From: Perilla frutescens
Taxonomy: Eukaryota > Streptophyta > Magnoliopsida > Lamiales > Lamiaceae
Length of the DNA stretch: 64,000 nt
Direction: 5' to 3'
NCBI GenBank assembly: GCA_026008535.1
Contig: BRKX01000018.1
Coordinates: 20,406,088 to 20,470,087, forward strand
Part shown: positions 46,497 through 59,600 of the stretch, piece by piece
How positions within the stretch are numbered: position 1 is the stretch's first letter
Layout of the letters: each line of letters begins with the position of its first letter
Made by a program: the position numbers and the translations under genes
The notes under the pieces: model-generated
What the model was told of the DNA's origin: nothing
Databases searched by the model: none
Seen by the model: the letters and a program-made list of their open reading frames with translations, nothing else

Positions 46497-48068
46497 TCAA
46501 GCAGAAGAAGCAGCAGCAGCAGCAAGGAGGTCCCAGGCTTGGGAAAGGGTTTTCCTAAAGGTAGGTAAATGAAGAGTGACATCTTGATTATCCATAAACA
46601 CTTTCTTACACATTCTAAATTTTATGGCAAGACAATAATCCACAGAGTTTTTGTAAACTTCACTATCATCTGGATATTTCCCTGCCAACGAGCTCTCATT
46701 CACCATCACCATGTACTCCAAATACTTCAACTTCATCTCTTCCGCCGGAACTCTCCCGTAGCAAATCTCCGCGAATTTGTCCATTCCCAGTGGCGTTATT
46801 TGGATAACAACTATGTATATATATATATATATGTTGATTAATTAATTGATTCAAATTTCAATATTTATATATCATGCATATAATTTACGTACCGGCATTT
46901 TCAGGCAGAAAAACCATGTTCGTAAGACCAGCTCCATGCACGCCCACCATGACGTCTGCAGCGTTCACAAGTTCCGCTATAGACGTCACGTTCCCTCCAA
47001 AGTCCTGTGCCACCACCTCGAACCCTAGACTTCGAGCCATGTTCCCAACCTCCACATGGTTCGTCAACCTACGACTTGAACCTCTGGTAACAAGGAGCAT
47101 TCGAGGCCGAGGCCGAGGCCAAGGCTGCATATCAACGGACTCCCTCTTCAAGGAGTAGACGGCGCGCAGGAGTCTGGTAAAGTTCCGCATGGAGAAACTC
47201 GACGATGGGGTGGGATCGATCGATAGACCAAGCTTGCTGGCTTTCAGGCCTACCACCATCCTCGGAAAGCACAGGATTTCATCATCACCGTCTATGTCAC
47301 GAACCACGTATTCCGATAGCCTTTCTAGGGTTTCTCTGTGGTTGGAAGTCAGTTGAGAATCCCGGTTGGTTACCAGGAACAGTACGCGGCGGTGGAACTG
47401 CTGAGAGCTGGCGAACAGCGGGACGAGCACGTCAGTGATGCGGTGGAAGTGGTTTCCGACGTGTCCTCCGGTGGAGAAGAGGATGGCCGGAACCTCCATG
47501 ATACGGGTGCACTGAGGGATCGTGTCGGCTGGGCCAGTCTTCATCTTGAAACTCCTCACGGAGACCATGGCGGACTCGTCAAATTTTCGGGGGTGGGGTT
47601 TTACTGTTATATATATAGCCCGCCGCCGCCCCCCTGAAGAACTGTTTGAAGCGATGAAAATGGTGGAGGAGCTGCCTTGGATTCGAACGTCGCCCTCTAT
47701 TTCGTATGCATCCGTTCTGAAATTCGAGTAGTTCCAGATCATTGGCTTCGTGTTCGTGTTCGTATCAGAGTCTGCTGGAACGCACGTAATCATCTATTAA
47801 AACCTTACCATTCAATTCGCTTTATTGAAATTAAATTTAGTATAACAGTGTTTTAATTTGAGCAAACTAATTATACAAATATATCATTGTAAAAAATGAA
47901 TATTCAAATTAAGATGGGCTTACTAATTAGAGAACGGAAAAAATAGGGCTTCAAAACTACGTAAAGGTTGAGTGCCATAATAATCCAACAAATAATAACT
48001 GCTGCAACTGTCAATTTTTTCTGAGCATGCACGCGATGACTCCGTACATTTATCTTTTCAGCTCCCAT
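46497..48068 (-). CDS. GT61 glycosyltransferase, copy 1
   Basis: Exons 48068-47924, 47774-46893 and 46810-46497 join in phase to 446 aa, a normal plant GT61 (DUF563) length. These are Golgi type II membrane enzymes that add xylose, arabinose or GlcNAc to glycans; which one cannot be told here. Exon 1 (48 codons, too short to stand out) gives a basic cytosolic tail and one membrane span around VAAVIICWIIMALNLYVVL (residues 21-39). Exon 2 holds the stem and catalytic part: EGDVRIQGSS, GNHFHRITD, LVTRGSSRR and HGAGLTNMVFLPENA, the last two being the usual donor-side signatures. Exon 3 starts VVIQITPLGMDKF and ends in an alanine run. No frameshift is present. A paralogue lies 9.5 kb away at 56035-58327, same strand. 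Confidence 0.9.
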
Positions 48069-48376
48069 TTTATCTGCACACACGTATATTTACAGATAAT
48101 TTATTAATGATCGATATACACATTATAAAAAAGAATTAATATTTTGTTTTAAAATAATTATATTTTCTTAATACTCCACATTTTTTAGTTTCTAGAATAT
48201 TAATTCAACAATTTTTTTTATATATTTTGGAAACTGTTGCCTAATCTATTCATGGTCCAGAACTAATCATATGTTCGTCTTTGAATTCTTTTAAATTGAT
48301 CATCCAAGAATCAACGGTATTGTCATCAAATGCTTATAATTAAACTCACACACAAACACACATGATGTATACATTA

Positions 48377-48408
<32 letters not shown>

Positions 48409-48701
48409 CTGTGTGTGTGTGTATAGTCAAGAGAAAACATTTCACTATAAATTAATATACTTTCCGTTTGCAGATGCAGCTAGCACTATTAATTTAATTA
48501 GTTTTGTTGACAACAACAAATGAAAGGTAAAACTAGATCTAGCAGTTCTTTTCACTATTTCACTTTGGATAACTAAGAGTTATTAGATCGTACTATGATT
48601 GAAACTTAAAAAACAACAAGAAAAAAGAAAACAAATCAATAGAGAGATGATACATAATGAACTGAAACGAATCATACATATAACCTACAAATTAATTAAC
48701 T

Positions 48702-48705
<4 letters not shown>

Positions 48706-48735
<30 letters not shown>
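48706..48735. repeat. (CA)n microsatellite upstream of GT61 copy 1
   Basis: About 15 CA units are followed by a TA run; a GT tract is at 48811-48825. Block B has only a GT tract at the matching place. Confidence 0.85.
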
Positions 48736-48749
<14 letters not shown>

Positions 48750-49489
48750 CATTGTACAGTTACCTATATGTCTCAGCTTTCATCGATCATACAAATGTGC
48801 CTCATAAAAGTGTGTGTGTGTGTGTATACAATTTATATTAAATAGGATATAATACTACGTACGCATCTCGTTTTCAAATAATTAAAGTTGTTATTAGGGT
48901 CACTACTCACTTTAATTTGTTTAATTAGTGTGTCTATTGAAGAAATAAAGTAATTAAAAGTTAACAGGAGAAAGAAGGATACAAAGGTATGGATGTAAGA
49001 ATCAAATGCCGATACCATTAGCATATTTTCTATATGAGTTAGTGATATTTCTTATTTCGAAATTTGACACGATTTCTTTTTACTAAATTGCTGATTCTTT
49101 CTTCATTTCTCAAATTTTATAATATCTTTACAATTAGTACGCATTTGGTTATTTAATTTCCATGTAAATTGCAATTTAATTAGGTGATATACGCATCACG
49201 TACACACGATTAAATTAACAACATATTATATTAATTTGATGTTTTAAGACATGTTGATCAATTGGTACGTTAATGAAAACCATAACATTTTATTTGTATT
49301 ATATTTTCTTTGATTTAATTTATAATGCTCCATAATCACACCAGTACAAAATTATGAAATACAATTTAATTTTTCATCCTACTAGTCTTAGTTAGGGTAT
49401 GAACGACATGCAGAAATGGAGTAGAAGAGAACTCACCATTCCCCGCCACCTCCATTGCTAATTAATCACCCAATAATTAGTAAGAGACC

Positions 49490-49844
49490 AAACGGATTCA
49501 TTAAAACGGCTCGTTTTTACTCATTTTTCGTCCGATTGAGCCGATTCAACTTGCAAACGTTCTTAACTCGATTATCCATCTTTCTAAGCACTTCAAACAG
49601 CCATTTGGATCATTTTGAATTATCTACATCAATTCTTATGGGCTTTGCTCTTTAAATCCGGTCCAAAAGCCTAATTGGTCTCTCCTTTAGCTCTCTAAGC
49701 ACATATTTGATCATCAAATAATCATTAAATTCGCCATTATTACTGCAAAACTCACAAATATATCAAACTCCCAAATGATAACATAATGAGTAGTTTCAAC
49801 TTGAACATCATCAATTCATATCCAAAAGTTGTGTAAAATACACA
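49490..49844 (-). mobile_element. LTR fragment, TGTGTATTTTACAC family
   Basis: On the minus strand it starts TGTGTATTTTACACAACTTTT like the LTRs at 24102 and 27990 and ends in text resembling 35830-35870 (CCGATTGAG-GATTCAACTTGC). It truncates duplication block A. Confidence 0.5.
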
Positions 49845-52800
49845 GTTGTCAGTTATATTCACCACTTCTATTAGACCTTAACCGTTTTATTTTCCTATTA
49901 TATTGATTCTCCACTTCCATCTTATATTTCATAAACATGTTAGCAGCCTCTTCTATAGTTCTAAGGAGGTAAATTCTAGTATATCTATGTAAGTGCACAC
50001 CTCCTACAAAGTATCTATTCTGCAAATGTTCTCTAAGATGTTCTCGAATGTTATAATGAACTTAAAGTAGACAGCAGAAAGTAAAGCACATAAGAGATTG
50101 GTAACCCTGTTCGATCAATTGGTCTACGTTAGGGAGACTTATCAGGTTCGTGGAAAATAGTTCACTACTCCGATGCAATGTTTACTTGGGATTTTACACG
50201 CAGCTGACCTCCCATCACTCGCTACCCTTTCTGTAATACCCCAGATTTTTGAATGAGGTTTAGAGAATTGTTAATATTAGTTAATTAATTTAAGAAGGAA
50301 TTTAATCAAGGTTAGCTATGATTGGATGTCAGTCACGACTTTTGGAGTCAGTCTTCGTAAAGATCGCCTTTTCGGAAAATATAATCTTAATTCTTTTATT
50401 TACATCTATGGTCTCTTTAGAAAGGTTTTGACTCAAGGAGTACACCGGTATTTTCGCATTTCAAATCTGAGGTCATTTGAGTTCCCAGTGATGAAAAACG
50501 TGTTCGAAAAGGGAAATGAATAGTAACTTTTGCGTGCGTTCGTGTTTTGAGAAAATTACGAAATTCTCCTCGTTTGTTCAAGTTCAGTTCTGTCAAGCCC
50601 CTCTTATGGGAAATGACTCAAGGATTCCGTTGACGTTCACGGATTGTCATTCTGAGGTCAATCGAACGCTCGGGAGCCGAATCTGCCAGTCTGAGTGAAT
50701 AGTAAAAAGTAATTCCAAAAAGGGAATCTTTGCTCGTCTTTCTTCTAACGAACCCGTCTTCTTCATCGAGCCAATGAGTCTCCCGGTATTTTTAGATTTC
50801 GTGTCTGAAGTCATTTGGATCTCGACATCGAATAAAACAGCTTTTAACTGAACCCGGGGTAGCTTTTGCAGTATTCCCGCACAGCAATGGCTTCTAAGGG
50901 AAGCCAAAGCTTTTCCTATAAATAGGGGACCACCCCTTTGTAAATCCTTGCTCATTTCACATCCACTTCACTTCTAAATTGAGAGGGTGAAAATCTTTGA
51001 AAGCTGAGAAGGTTCTGTCGAAGTAAAAAACGTTCTTCGTGAGTGTTCTTCAAGACGACGAACGGAGTGGCGTGGAAGGGATGCAGCGAGGGAATGTGCT
51101 AGGGGCGTCGTTGAAATCGTAGCAGGTGGCTATGCCGCCGTTGCGACTCGATGAGACGCCAAGCTAACCACATTCCTTCGACGCACCTGACCCCGTCCAT
51201 TCTTGTTCGTCAGTCTCGATTCCATTTCTTTTTCATCTTTAAATTCCGCATTTACTTTCCGTTCTTCGCGTTCTTCATTATTGCTCGTCTAAAGTTACAT
51301 TTCAATTTTTGTTGAAATTCCAAGTTAATAACGTGTATGTTATATTTCTCATTCTAAATCTGTTATTGTTATTCTAAGAAGATTAGCCTCGTTATTCCGT
51401 TAAATTCCGTTCAAGCCACATTTAACGATTTTGTCGTTAATCTAATTAAAGAAGGATTATCGTGTTATGCCGTTGTAATGCCAAAATTTCTTTTAAGTTA
51501 AAAGCATGTTATTGCATGTTAAATTCAAGTACGTTGTTTTTATAAAATTTCGGGTTAGTTGTTCTTCGTGTTCGTCGAAGAAATCAACGAACACGAAGAA
51601 CAGTTGAAGAACACGTTGAAGGAACCCAGAAGAAGAGATAGAGAAAAGAGAAGAGGAGAGAGAGCCCCGCGGGAGGGGGGGGGGTGGGTGGGCGCCGCCG
51701 CGCCACACTTCCCTCGGCCGCGCCCCAGCCCGCCGGGGCTAGGCGGCCCTGCGGCGGCGGGGTGCCCGCCGGGGCAAGGTAGCCCCGCGGCGCCCCCCTC
51801 TTCTCCGTGTTGTTTTTGTTTCGTTCGCCGTTCTTTTCGGCTATTCCCGTACCCCTTCTTTCCGATCTTTTCGAGTCTTTTAAATTATGCTACTTTCAAG
51901 CCATATTCAAGTTTAAATTACAGTAAGGTATTCAAGTTAATTTCAATTTATTTCGAATAAGATATTCGAGTTATTTTCCGTCTAAAAATTTAGAGATCGA
52001 GTCGAGAAGTTCCTTAAATAAATTAAACCATTCTCGATCCCTTATTAAGTTAAAGTCATGTTATCCATGTTAAGTCCTAGCTAAGGAAATAATAGTTGGG
52101 TATTGTTTAATATCATGTTATTAGAAATCTTCGAAGGAGACCGCTAAGTCGACGATTCGACTTTTGTAGGAGGAATCGAGCCTCGGAGAAATACTAAGGA
52201 AGGCCACCAGCTCGTTGCCTCGTCTTCCGTTCCGTAATCAAGGGGGGTAAATCTATACTCATCTAAAGTTTGAGCTAATGAGCTCTAGAAGCATGTTAGG
52301 GCAAATGAGATATCCAATATAGTATTTTTGCTCAGCCTGATTGATCTCTGTACAAGGAAGGAAGAAAGGAAGATATTATGTTTTACTTGAGCTCTCAAAG
52401 CATGTTTAGAAATGATAGAACTACTAAAGTATTGTTTATGCTTAGCATGAGATGTTAGAATTATCTTTAGCTCCAAATCATATTTGTTTACGTTCTTTTC
52501 CTGCAATTCAATGTTTATGCTTGATTAGCTCTCAGAGTTAAGAGTTAAGGTTTGCCTTGATAAGGTAGCATTAAACCCTTTGTAGGCCAAGAACATGTAG
52601 TATTAAAGGATTAGCATTAGACGTTGTTCTAAGCTTGGTATTGCTAGCAATGATAAGAAAGGAAGGAACTTAGTTTTACTTAAGCAGGATTTGAGCTCGG
52701 AACCATTAAGGGAGTCACTGCTGGGTTTTTCCCTCGCAAACTCGTTCGGATATTTGAGGTAACCCCTCTTCTATCCTATGGCATGCTTAAGGGTACAGTT

Positions 52801-54330
52801 GACGTCAGGTTTGAGCCAAGATGGGCCCAAAGGAAAAGAAAAGCTTTTTACGGGTATGGAGAGGGCTTTAGCGTTTTGCTCTCCATATGCCGTCAGATGA
52901 TTGTTGGATATCTTGAAGTTTATTAAAGTGTTTTATTAAAACCCACTGAGTACATTAGTACTCATGCCCCCTCTTTTTCAAATGTTTTCAGGTTGAAATG
53001 CTGAGGATGTTGGTGGCTGTGGATGTGGGTTGGCTACCAAGACTGTTTTGTTATTATCTAATATTTCCTTAAAATCCCACTATGTTATCTGCTACTTTGA
53101 TACACTCTTTCTAATTCCGTTGTTAAAGTCTTATTATGATTGTCAAGATTCTATGAATAATCTCCCAGACATAATTATTTGAGTATAAGATGCATACTAA
53201 GTTCTATTTCTTCTACCCGAATATGATCTCCTTTCGTCTAATCAATGGGTTTGCATGTATTATTAACTATCGTAATCCAAGCTGATTGGTATCTGTCTAG
53301 CAAAAGTAAATATGAGTATCCCCGTTTAATCCTTAAAGGCATATTCCGACTGTCAAATCATCATGTTAATCTTCCATTTGACCTCATTAACCCTTTAATG
53401 ACACCCTGTCCCCATTCATAAACCCCTATCTCGAGACCGGGCTGTTACACTTTCTATCCGTACACCCTCTTTTGTTGAATTGAATCATGAGATCCTCTCA
53501 CAATCTAGACTCTCTGTATCTAGTTCCCACAGTTATTCTCTTCCGAGAAACCTTTTGATAGTGTATGAAAAGTATTTCAATACACTCTGACTAGAACACT
53601 AATCTCTAGCCTAACATTGACAACCGAAATCTATGTAGCTCTTTAAACAATTTATAGCTCTTGTGCATATTGAATCTTGTCAGTGCATTCGGACTGTTTC
53701 GATGTGTGGTTTAACAAGTTTGAATCCAGGCTATTTATAGAGAACAATATATCCTTAATATGGAAACAAAAGTCGTAATCCTATTCGAACTCAGATAAGG
53801 AAACTTTCCTTATTTGAAACTAAAACCTAGGACATGTCTTGTTACAATTCTTCTAACTTTAGAAATATGTCTTGTCTTCAATCACATGCTCTTTAAGCTG
53901 AATAAGATATCTTCTAGGATGATCTTGAATCTCTTCTTGGTTGGCAACTTTGAAAAACTTCAATGATCTTGGAAGAATAATCTGGACAAAGGATGTTCAT
54001 GCTAACGATCATGAATGTTTCAATGAACATTATCGATCTTTGAACCTTCACATCAGGTAGCACAGCGGAATATCTTGTATGTCACAAACTGACTTCTGGC
54101 TATGACTTAAGCTAGCTGGTAGTACTCAATGTGTTGAACAATCTTATTTGTGTCTCAATGCACAACCGTCTTCATCTTCAGCTCAATCTAATCTTCCTGC
54201 TTGAACTGTCTTCATTGAGATCAATATCACGTTCATGCACATCTTTATGACTGTTGTCCAGAACAACAAATGTACTTGGAAAAATCAAATACTTAGTGAT
54301 GATTCAAAGCGATAAAGATCAATGATAATC
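49845..54330 (+). repeat. Unclassified repeat DNA hosting the 3.2-kb solo LTR
   Basis: Sequence on both sides of the solo LTR joins smoothly at CTTTC. Text such as GCAGAAAGTAAAGCACATAAG and the Leu/Ser-poor, stop-rich content resembles non-autonomous retroelements like 21306-23482. No gene is seen. Confidence 0.35.
50232..53449 (+). mobile_element. Solo LTR, 3.2 kb, TSD CTTTC
   Basis: CTTTC lies at 50227-50231 and 53450-53454. The unit starts TGTAATACCCCAG and ends GGGCTGTTACA. A promoter-like CTATAAATAG is at 50916-50925, and ACCCACTGAGTACATTAGTA (about 52944-52963) plus CAGGTTGAAATGC near 52990 resemble the 3' part of chromovirus LTRs. A GC-rich patch at 51660-51800 gives a 133-codon chance frame. 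No second copy or pol is present. Confidence 0.8.
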
Positions 54331-54479
54331 AATCAGTTAGTGATGTTGTCATATTTTATTTTATTTATTTAGATTATGTGCACTTTGATGATGATATTTT
54401 TCAAAGTTAAATGATATATGGGGAAGTGGGGATATGAATATACAACACATTGTAATGACAAAAATTTATTACCCGCTGT

Positions 54480-54834
54480 CTAGCCCATCAATGCAAAAAA
54501 ATGAAATAAAAAAAATATGTGTTTGATAAAAAAATTCACAAATTCAACCGTTCAAAAACCAGTTGTATTAAAAAAAATGCACATATACATTGGTTATAAA
54601 TTGACCGTTGCATATAGTGTTTTCACAAAACACTCATACACAACGGTTCTTCTAAAACTGTTATGTTAAGTGAACACATACATAACAGATTACTAGGAAC
54701 CGTTGTAAATATCACAGCCGCATGCACATATACAACGCCATTGTTAAAAACCGTTGTCCTTATCCAATACACAACGGTTTGAAAAGAAAACCGTTGTCTT
54801 ATAACCATTGTGTATGTGCGAATTTCTTGTAGTG
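54480..54834 (-). mobile_element. CACTA transposon end
   Basis: On the minus strand it begins CACTACAAGAAATT (54821-54834), the classic plant CACTA terminal sequence. At least six subterminal ACAACGGTT / AACCGTTGT motifs in both orientations follow. The other end was not found, so it is truncated or very diverged. Confidence 0.75.
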
Positions 54835-55790
54835 ACTATAAGTTATTATTATGATGTATAAAATATGTTGTTTATTCATTTGTTACTTTTTGAATGTCAA
54901 GACCTTTCACTTTAATTTCTTTTATTATTTTATTTTCTTTTTGTTGAGAAAATTATCTTTCACTCGTTATTCATCTATTATTATATAGTATTGATGTTTT
55001 AAAGTATTAAAATTATATTATTTATCATTTTTTCAATAATTTAATTTTATATACATTCTAATGTTATCGTTTGTTTAATGTATGAGAAAGAATACAAAGA
55101 TATACATAATTTGAAGCACCAAATGTCTTTAAAGTATAAAAATAATGTAATTCCAATATTTATATCGATGATTGAGCGTAGTTATTGTGATGTAATTTGA
55201 AATTATTATTTTTGAAAAAATAAACTAAGGTTGAGCATTATTATCATGAAATATACATAATTGTGATTTTTTCTTTATTACTCGGATTTCTTAGTGTGTG
55301 ATGTTAATTATATTAGTTTTACCCTTTTTATTTTCTCATATCTTTTTTTTTTACTAGTTAGATATTATTTATCATGTTTTAAATAATTTAATTATATAAT
55401 ATTATAATTTTGTTATTTTTTAATAAATAATGAAGACTTTAAAAATGAAATATGAACATGAAGTTGAAAGATCTTCAAATATTATTATTGCATTAAAAGA
55501 AGATTGTACTTCAAATTAGATTAGAGATTGAGCTATAATTAGATTTATGATTTAGTTTGAAATTATTATTTTTGAAAGAACAAATTATGATTGAAGATTA
55601 TTGTAATTTATCGTTTCTTATACCGTTGATTTTTTTTATTTGACGCACTATGATGTTAATGAAATTTTATATTTGTCATATTTTTTTCATTTTATGTTAT
55701 TTTTCGTGAATTTATTTATTTCAAGAATAAGAGATGGTGATCAATTTTTAAAATTATCAAGATATAATTTATACATGTAAACAAAATTCG
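54835..55790. other. Very AT-rich DNA, no gene seen
   Basis: Contains many short poly-T and poly-A runs. Two similar pieces (about 55190-55270 and 55545-55640, both with AAATTATTATTTTTGAAA) suggest an old local duplication. Confidence 0.4.
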
Positions 55791-55796
55791 TTAACA

Positions 55797-55934
55797 TGCC
55801 GGCCCGACGGGCTAGCCCGAAAATCGAAGGGTTAGGGTTAGGGCTAAAAATTTCCAACCCGAATTTTTTTTTTAACCGAATAGGCCCGAATCGAATAAGC
55901 TCGAAATCGAGTAGGATTGGCCTGACATCCCTAG
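55797..55934. mobile_element. Short hAT-like MITE fragment abutting block B
   Basis: GGCCCGA / TCGGGC words in both orientations and an end GACATCCCTAG (reverse CTAGGGATGTC, compare 26468) suggest a hAT-type fragment. Its right end coincides with the left edge of the GT61 duplication block. Confidence 0.4.
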
Positions 55935-56034
55935 CTCCAAATATTAAATTAAATAACAAGAATGATCGAGAAGTTTAATTTATATTTTTAGACGTGGAAT
56001 GAATATAATATAATAAATGGTGACGGATATTCGA

Positions 56035-58327
56035 TCATGCAGCAACAGGAGTAAGGAGGTCCAAGGCTTGGGAAAGGGTTTTCCTAAAGGTAGGTAAATG
56101 AAGAGTGACATCTTGATTATCCAAGAACACTTCCTTACACCTATAAAATCCTTTGGCAAGACAATAATCCCCAGAGTTTTTGTAAACTTCACTATCATCT
56201 GGATATTTCCCTGCCAACGAGCTCTCATTCACCATCACCATGTACTCCAAATACTTCAACTTCATCTCCTCTGCCGGAACTCTCCCGAAGCAAATCTCTG
56301 CGTACTTGTCTATTCCCAGCGGCGTTATGTGGATAACAACTGCATATATATGTTGATTAATTAATTGATTCAAATTTCAAGATTTATATATCATTTAATT
56401 TACGTACCGGCATTTTCAGGCAGAAAAACCATGTTAGTAAGACCAGCTCCATGCACTCCCACCATGACGTCCGCGGCATTCACAAGTTTCGCTATAGACG
56501 TTATGTTCTCTCCAAAGTCTTGTGCCACCACCTCGAACCCTAGACTTCGAGCCATGTCCCCAAGCTCCACATGGTTCCTCAACCTACGGTTTGAACCTCT
56601 GGTAACAATGAGCATTCGAGGCCGAGGCCGAGGCCGCCCATCAACGGACGCCCTCTCCAAGGAGTAGACGGCACGCAGGAATCTGGTGAAGTTCCGCATG
56701 GAGAAACTTGATGATGGGGTGGGATCGATCGATAGACCAAGCTTGCTGGCTTTCAGGCCTACCATCATCCTCGGAAAGCACAGGATTTCATCATCACCGT
56801 CTATGTCACGAACCACGTATTCCGACAGCCTGTCTAGGGTTTCTCTGTGGTTGGAAGTCATTCGAGAATCTCGGTTGGTCACCAAAAACACTACGCGGCG
56901 GTCGAACTGCTGAGAGGTGGCAAATAGCGGGATCAGCATGTCGGTAATGCGGTGGAAGTGGTTATCCATGTGTCCTCCGGTAGAGAAGAGGATAGCCGGA
57001 ACCTCCATGATTCGGGTGCACTGAGGGATCGTGTCCGGTGGGCCCGTCTTCATCTTGAAACCCCTTACAGAGGCCATGGCGAGCTTATCAAATTTTCGGG
57101 GGTGAGGTTTTACTGTTATGTCTATAGTCCTCCGCCGCCGTCCCCCCGAACAACTGTTTGAAGCGATGAAAATGGTGGAGGAGCTGCCTTGGATTCGAAC
57201 GTCGCCCTCTACTTCGTATGCATCCGTTCTGAAATTCGAGTAGTTCCAGATCATTGGCTTCCTGTTCGTCTCCTCATCAGAATCTGGAACTCATCACATT
57301 GATGCAGGCATGCATGCATCATATATTCCATTAATTTTCTACATTCCAACCTTACCATTCAATTCCCTTTAAATAATTTTTTTAGTATAAAAGTGTTTTA
57401 ATTTGAGTAAACTAATTATACTCACTAGAAAATAAACGGATGAGATCCTCTATTTCAGATTTGGTGTTCCAATCCATGTTCCACGATCAAATTTATGAAG
57501 CTTTCTTCCTTTTTTTTCGTCAATTTTAATTTATTATGTTTTAGTTTAATTTTATGATTATTTTTAGGGTCACCCCACCCACTTAGGGTTTATAATTATG
57601 TTTTAGTATTTAGTTTTCAAAGAAATGATTATTATATGGTTGATTATTTTAAAAATATGATTTATAATTTTTAAAATTTCAATCTTTTGTTGATAGGTGT
57701 GACTAGATTGATTATGTTATAATTAATTTTTATTTTTGTAATATCTATTATTAAACTTATTAAGTTTTTATTTGTGTACGTTAGGTGTACATCAAACGGT
57801 CAACATGGATCAATGTGAGGTTGACTCAGTCAACCCGCAAAAAAAAAAGGAGTTTAAACTAGTATCAACCATAACACTAAAAAATGTCGCTCAAAAGTAT
57901 CACATGTATTCTAAAAAATTATCGGTCAGAAAAACTCACAAAAAAACCCGTCAAAATCTATATCAATCGTAACACTAAAAATATCGATCAAAATTCAAAA
58001 AGTATCACCTATATTCTTAAAATGTATGAATTATTTTGACATTTTTTTTGCGAATTGACCGGATCAACACTTATTGATCCACATTGACCGTATTATATGC
58101 ATCTAGTACATGGGAGAATTGAAGGAAAATAAAACATAGCAGTTTAGAAATGATTATTGAAAATAAGCTAAGATGGGCTTACTGATTAGAGAACGGAGAA
58201 AATGGGGCTTCAAAATCACGTAAAAGTTGAGTGCCATAATAATCCAACAAATAATAACTGCTGCAACTATCAATTTTTTTTGAGCAAGCACATGATGACT
58301 CCGTACATTTATCTTTTCAGCCCTCAT
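56035..58327 (-). CDS. GT61 glycosyltransferase, copy 2
   Basis: Exons 58327-58183, 57289-56408 and 56339-56035 join in phase to 443 aa. Exons 1 and 2 have exactly the lengths of copy 1 (145 and 882 bp). The membrane span is around VAAVIICWIIMALNFYVIL. The motifs match copy 1 with a few changes: DNHFHRITD in place of GNHFHRITD, and LIVTRGSNRRLRNH in place of LLVTRGSSRRLTNH. The end is LDLLTPVAA instead of an alanine run. An upstream in-frame ATG (58342) exists only in this copy; the ATG used is the one shared by both. Intron 1 is 893 bp versus 149 bp in copy 1 because of repeat insertions. The frame is intact, so the gene is probably functional; the substrate is unknown. Confidence 0.9.
57433..57700 (+). 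repeat. Dispersed repeat in GT61 copy 2 intron 1
   Basis: ATCCTCTATTTCAGATTTGG and the following TTTTAGTTTAATTTTAT...TTAGGGTTTA blocks align with 60703-60900. Absent from copy 1. Confidence 0.6.
57770..58112. mobile_element. Diverged copy of the GGTCAAC MITE in intron 1
   Basis: Both ends resemble 39545-39986: left GTACATCAAACGGTCAAC, right (reversed) TACTAGATGCATATAATACGGTCAATG. The interior has GTATCAC and AACACTAAAAA words. The palindromes are degraded here. Confidence 0.6.
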
Positions 58328-59600
58328 TTTATCTGCACACATGTATATTTACAGATCATTGATTAATGATCGATATACATTATAAAAAGGAAATAATATT
58401 TTCTTTAAAATATAATTTTATTTTCTTAATACTCCATATTTTCAATTTGCTAGAATATTAATTCAACAATTTTGTTTTTATACATTTTGGAAACTGTTGC
58501 ATAATCTATTAATGGTCTAGAACTAATCATATGTCTGTCTTTGATTCTTTTAAATTGACCATCCAAGAATCAACGGTATTGTCATCAAATGCTTATAATT
58601 AAACTCATACACAAACACACATGATGTATATATTATGAAAATTATATATGTATATATATATAGTAAAAACATTTCAATATAAATTAATATACTTTCCGTT
58701 TGCTGTTGCATCTAGCACTTTTAATTTACTTTTGTTGAAAACAACAAATGAAAGGCAAAACTAGCTCTAGCAATTCTTTTCACTATTTCATTGATAACTA
58801 AGCTCAGTTATTAGATCATACTATGATTGAAACTTAAAAAACAACACGAAAAAGGAAAACAAATCAATAGAGAGATGATAATTCTATAGTTACCTATATA
58901 TATATATATATATATGTCTCAGCTTTCATCAATCATACAAATATGTCTCATATAAGAAGTGTGTGTGTGTGTGTGTGTACAATTGATATTAAATAGGATA
59001 TAATACTATGCATCTCGTTTTTAAATAAATAAAGTTGTTATTAGGTTCAATTTAATTTGCTTAATTAGTGTGTCAATTGAAGAAATAAAGTAATCGAAAG
59101 TTAATTAATAGGAGAAAGAAGGCTATAAAGGTATGTATGGATGTAAGAATCAAATGCCGATCGATAACATTAGCATATTTTCTATATGAGTTAGTGATAT
59201 TTCTTATTTCGAAATTTGACACAATTTCATTTTACTAAATTGCCGATTATTTCTCCATTTCTCAAGATTTCTAACATAATTTCTATATAATATCTTTACA
59301 ATTAGTACGCATGTTATTATTTAATTTCCATGTAAATTGCAATTTAATTAGGTGATATACGCATCACGTACACATAGATTAAATTAACAGCATACTACTG
59401 GTACGTTAATGAAAATCAGAACATTTTATTTGTATTTTCTTTGATTTAATTTATAATGCACCATAATCACTCCAATACAAATTATGAAATACAATTTAAT
59501 TATTAATCTTACACTTACGGTATGACTGACATGAAGAAATGAAGTAGATCAATCGAAATCACCTTTCCTCCATTGCTAATCATCAAATAATTAAAATTGT

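Larger units (their letters stand above)
46410..49485 (-). repeat. Segmental duplication block A (GT61 copy 1)
   Basis: From CCAAATATTAA on the left to TTCCTCCATTGCTAAT-like text on the right, this block aligns with 55933-59600: gene, introns (except inserts) and about 1.4 kb of upstream DNA. The right edge is cut by an LTR fragment. Confidence 0.85.
55933..59600 (-). repeat. Segmental duplication block B (GT61 copy 2)
   Basis: Aligns with 46410-49485 over gene and upstream DNA, with about 0.74 kb extra in intron 1. A GT microsatellite lies at 58959-58978. Confidence 0.85.

Noticed and set aside
51559..51960. 133-codon Pro/Arg-rich ORF
   Set aside because: Produced by a GC-rich patch in a solo LTR; no conserved motif.
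55829..55844. GGGTTAGGGTTAGGGC, telomere-like
   Set aside because: Plant telomeres are TTTAGGG; this is two units inside a small repeat fragment and not an interstitial telomere.
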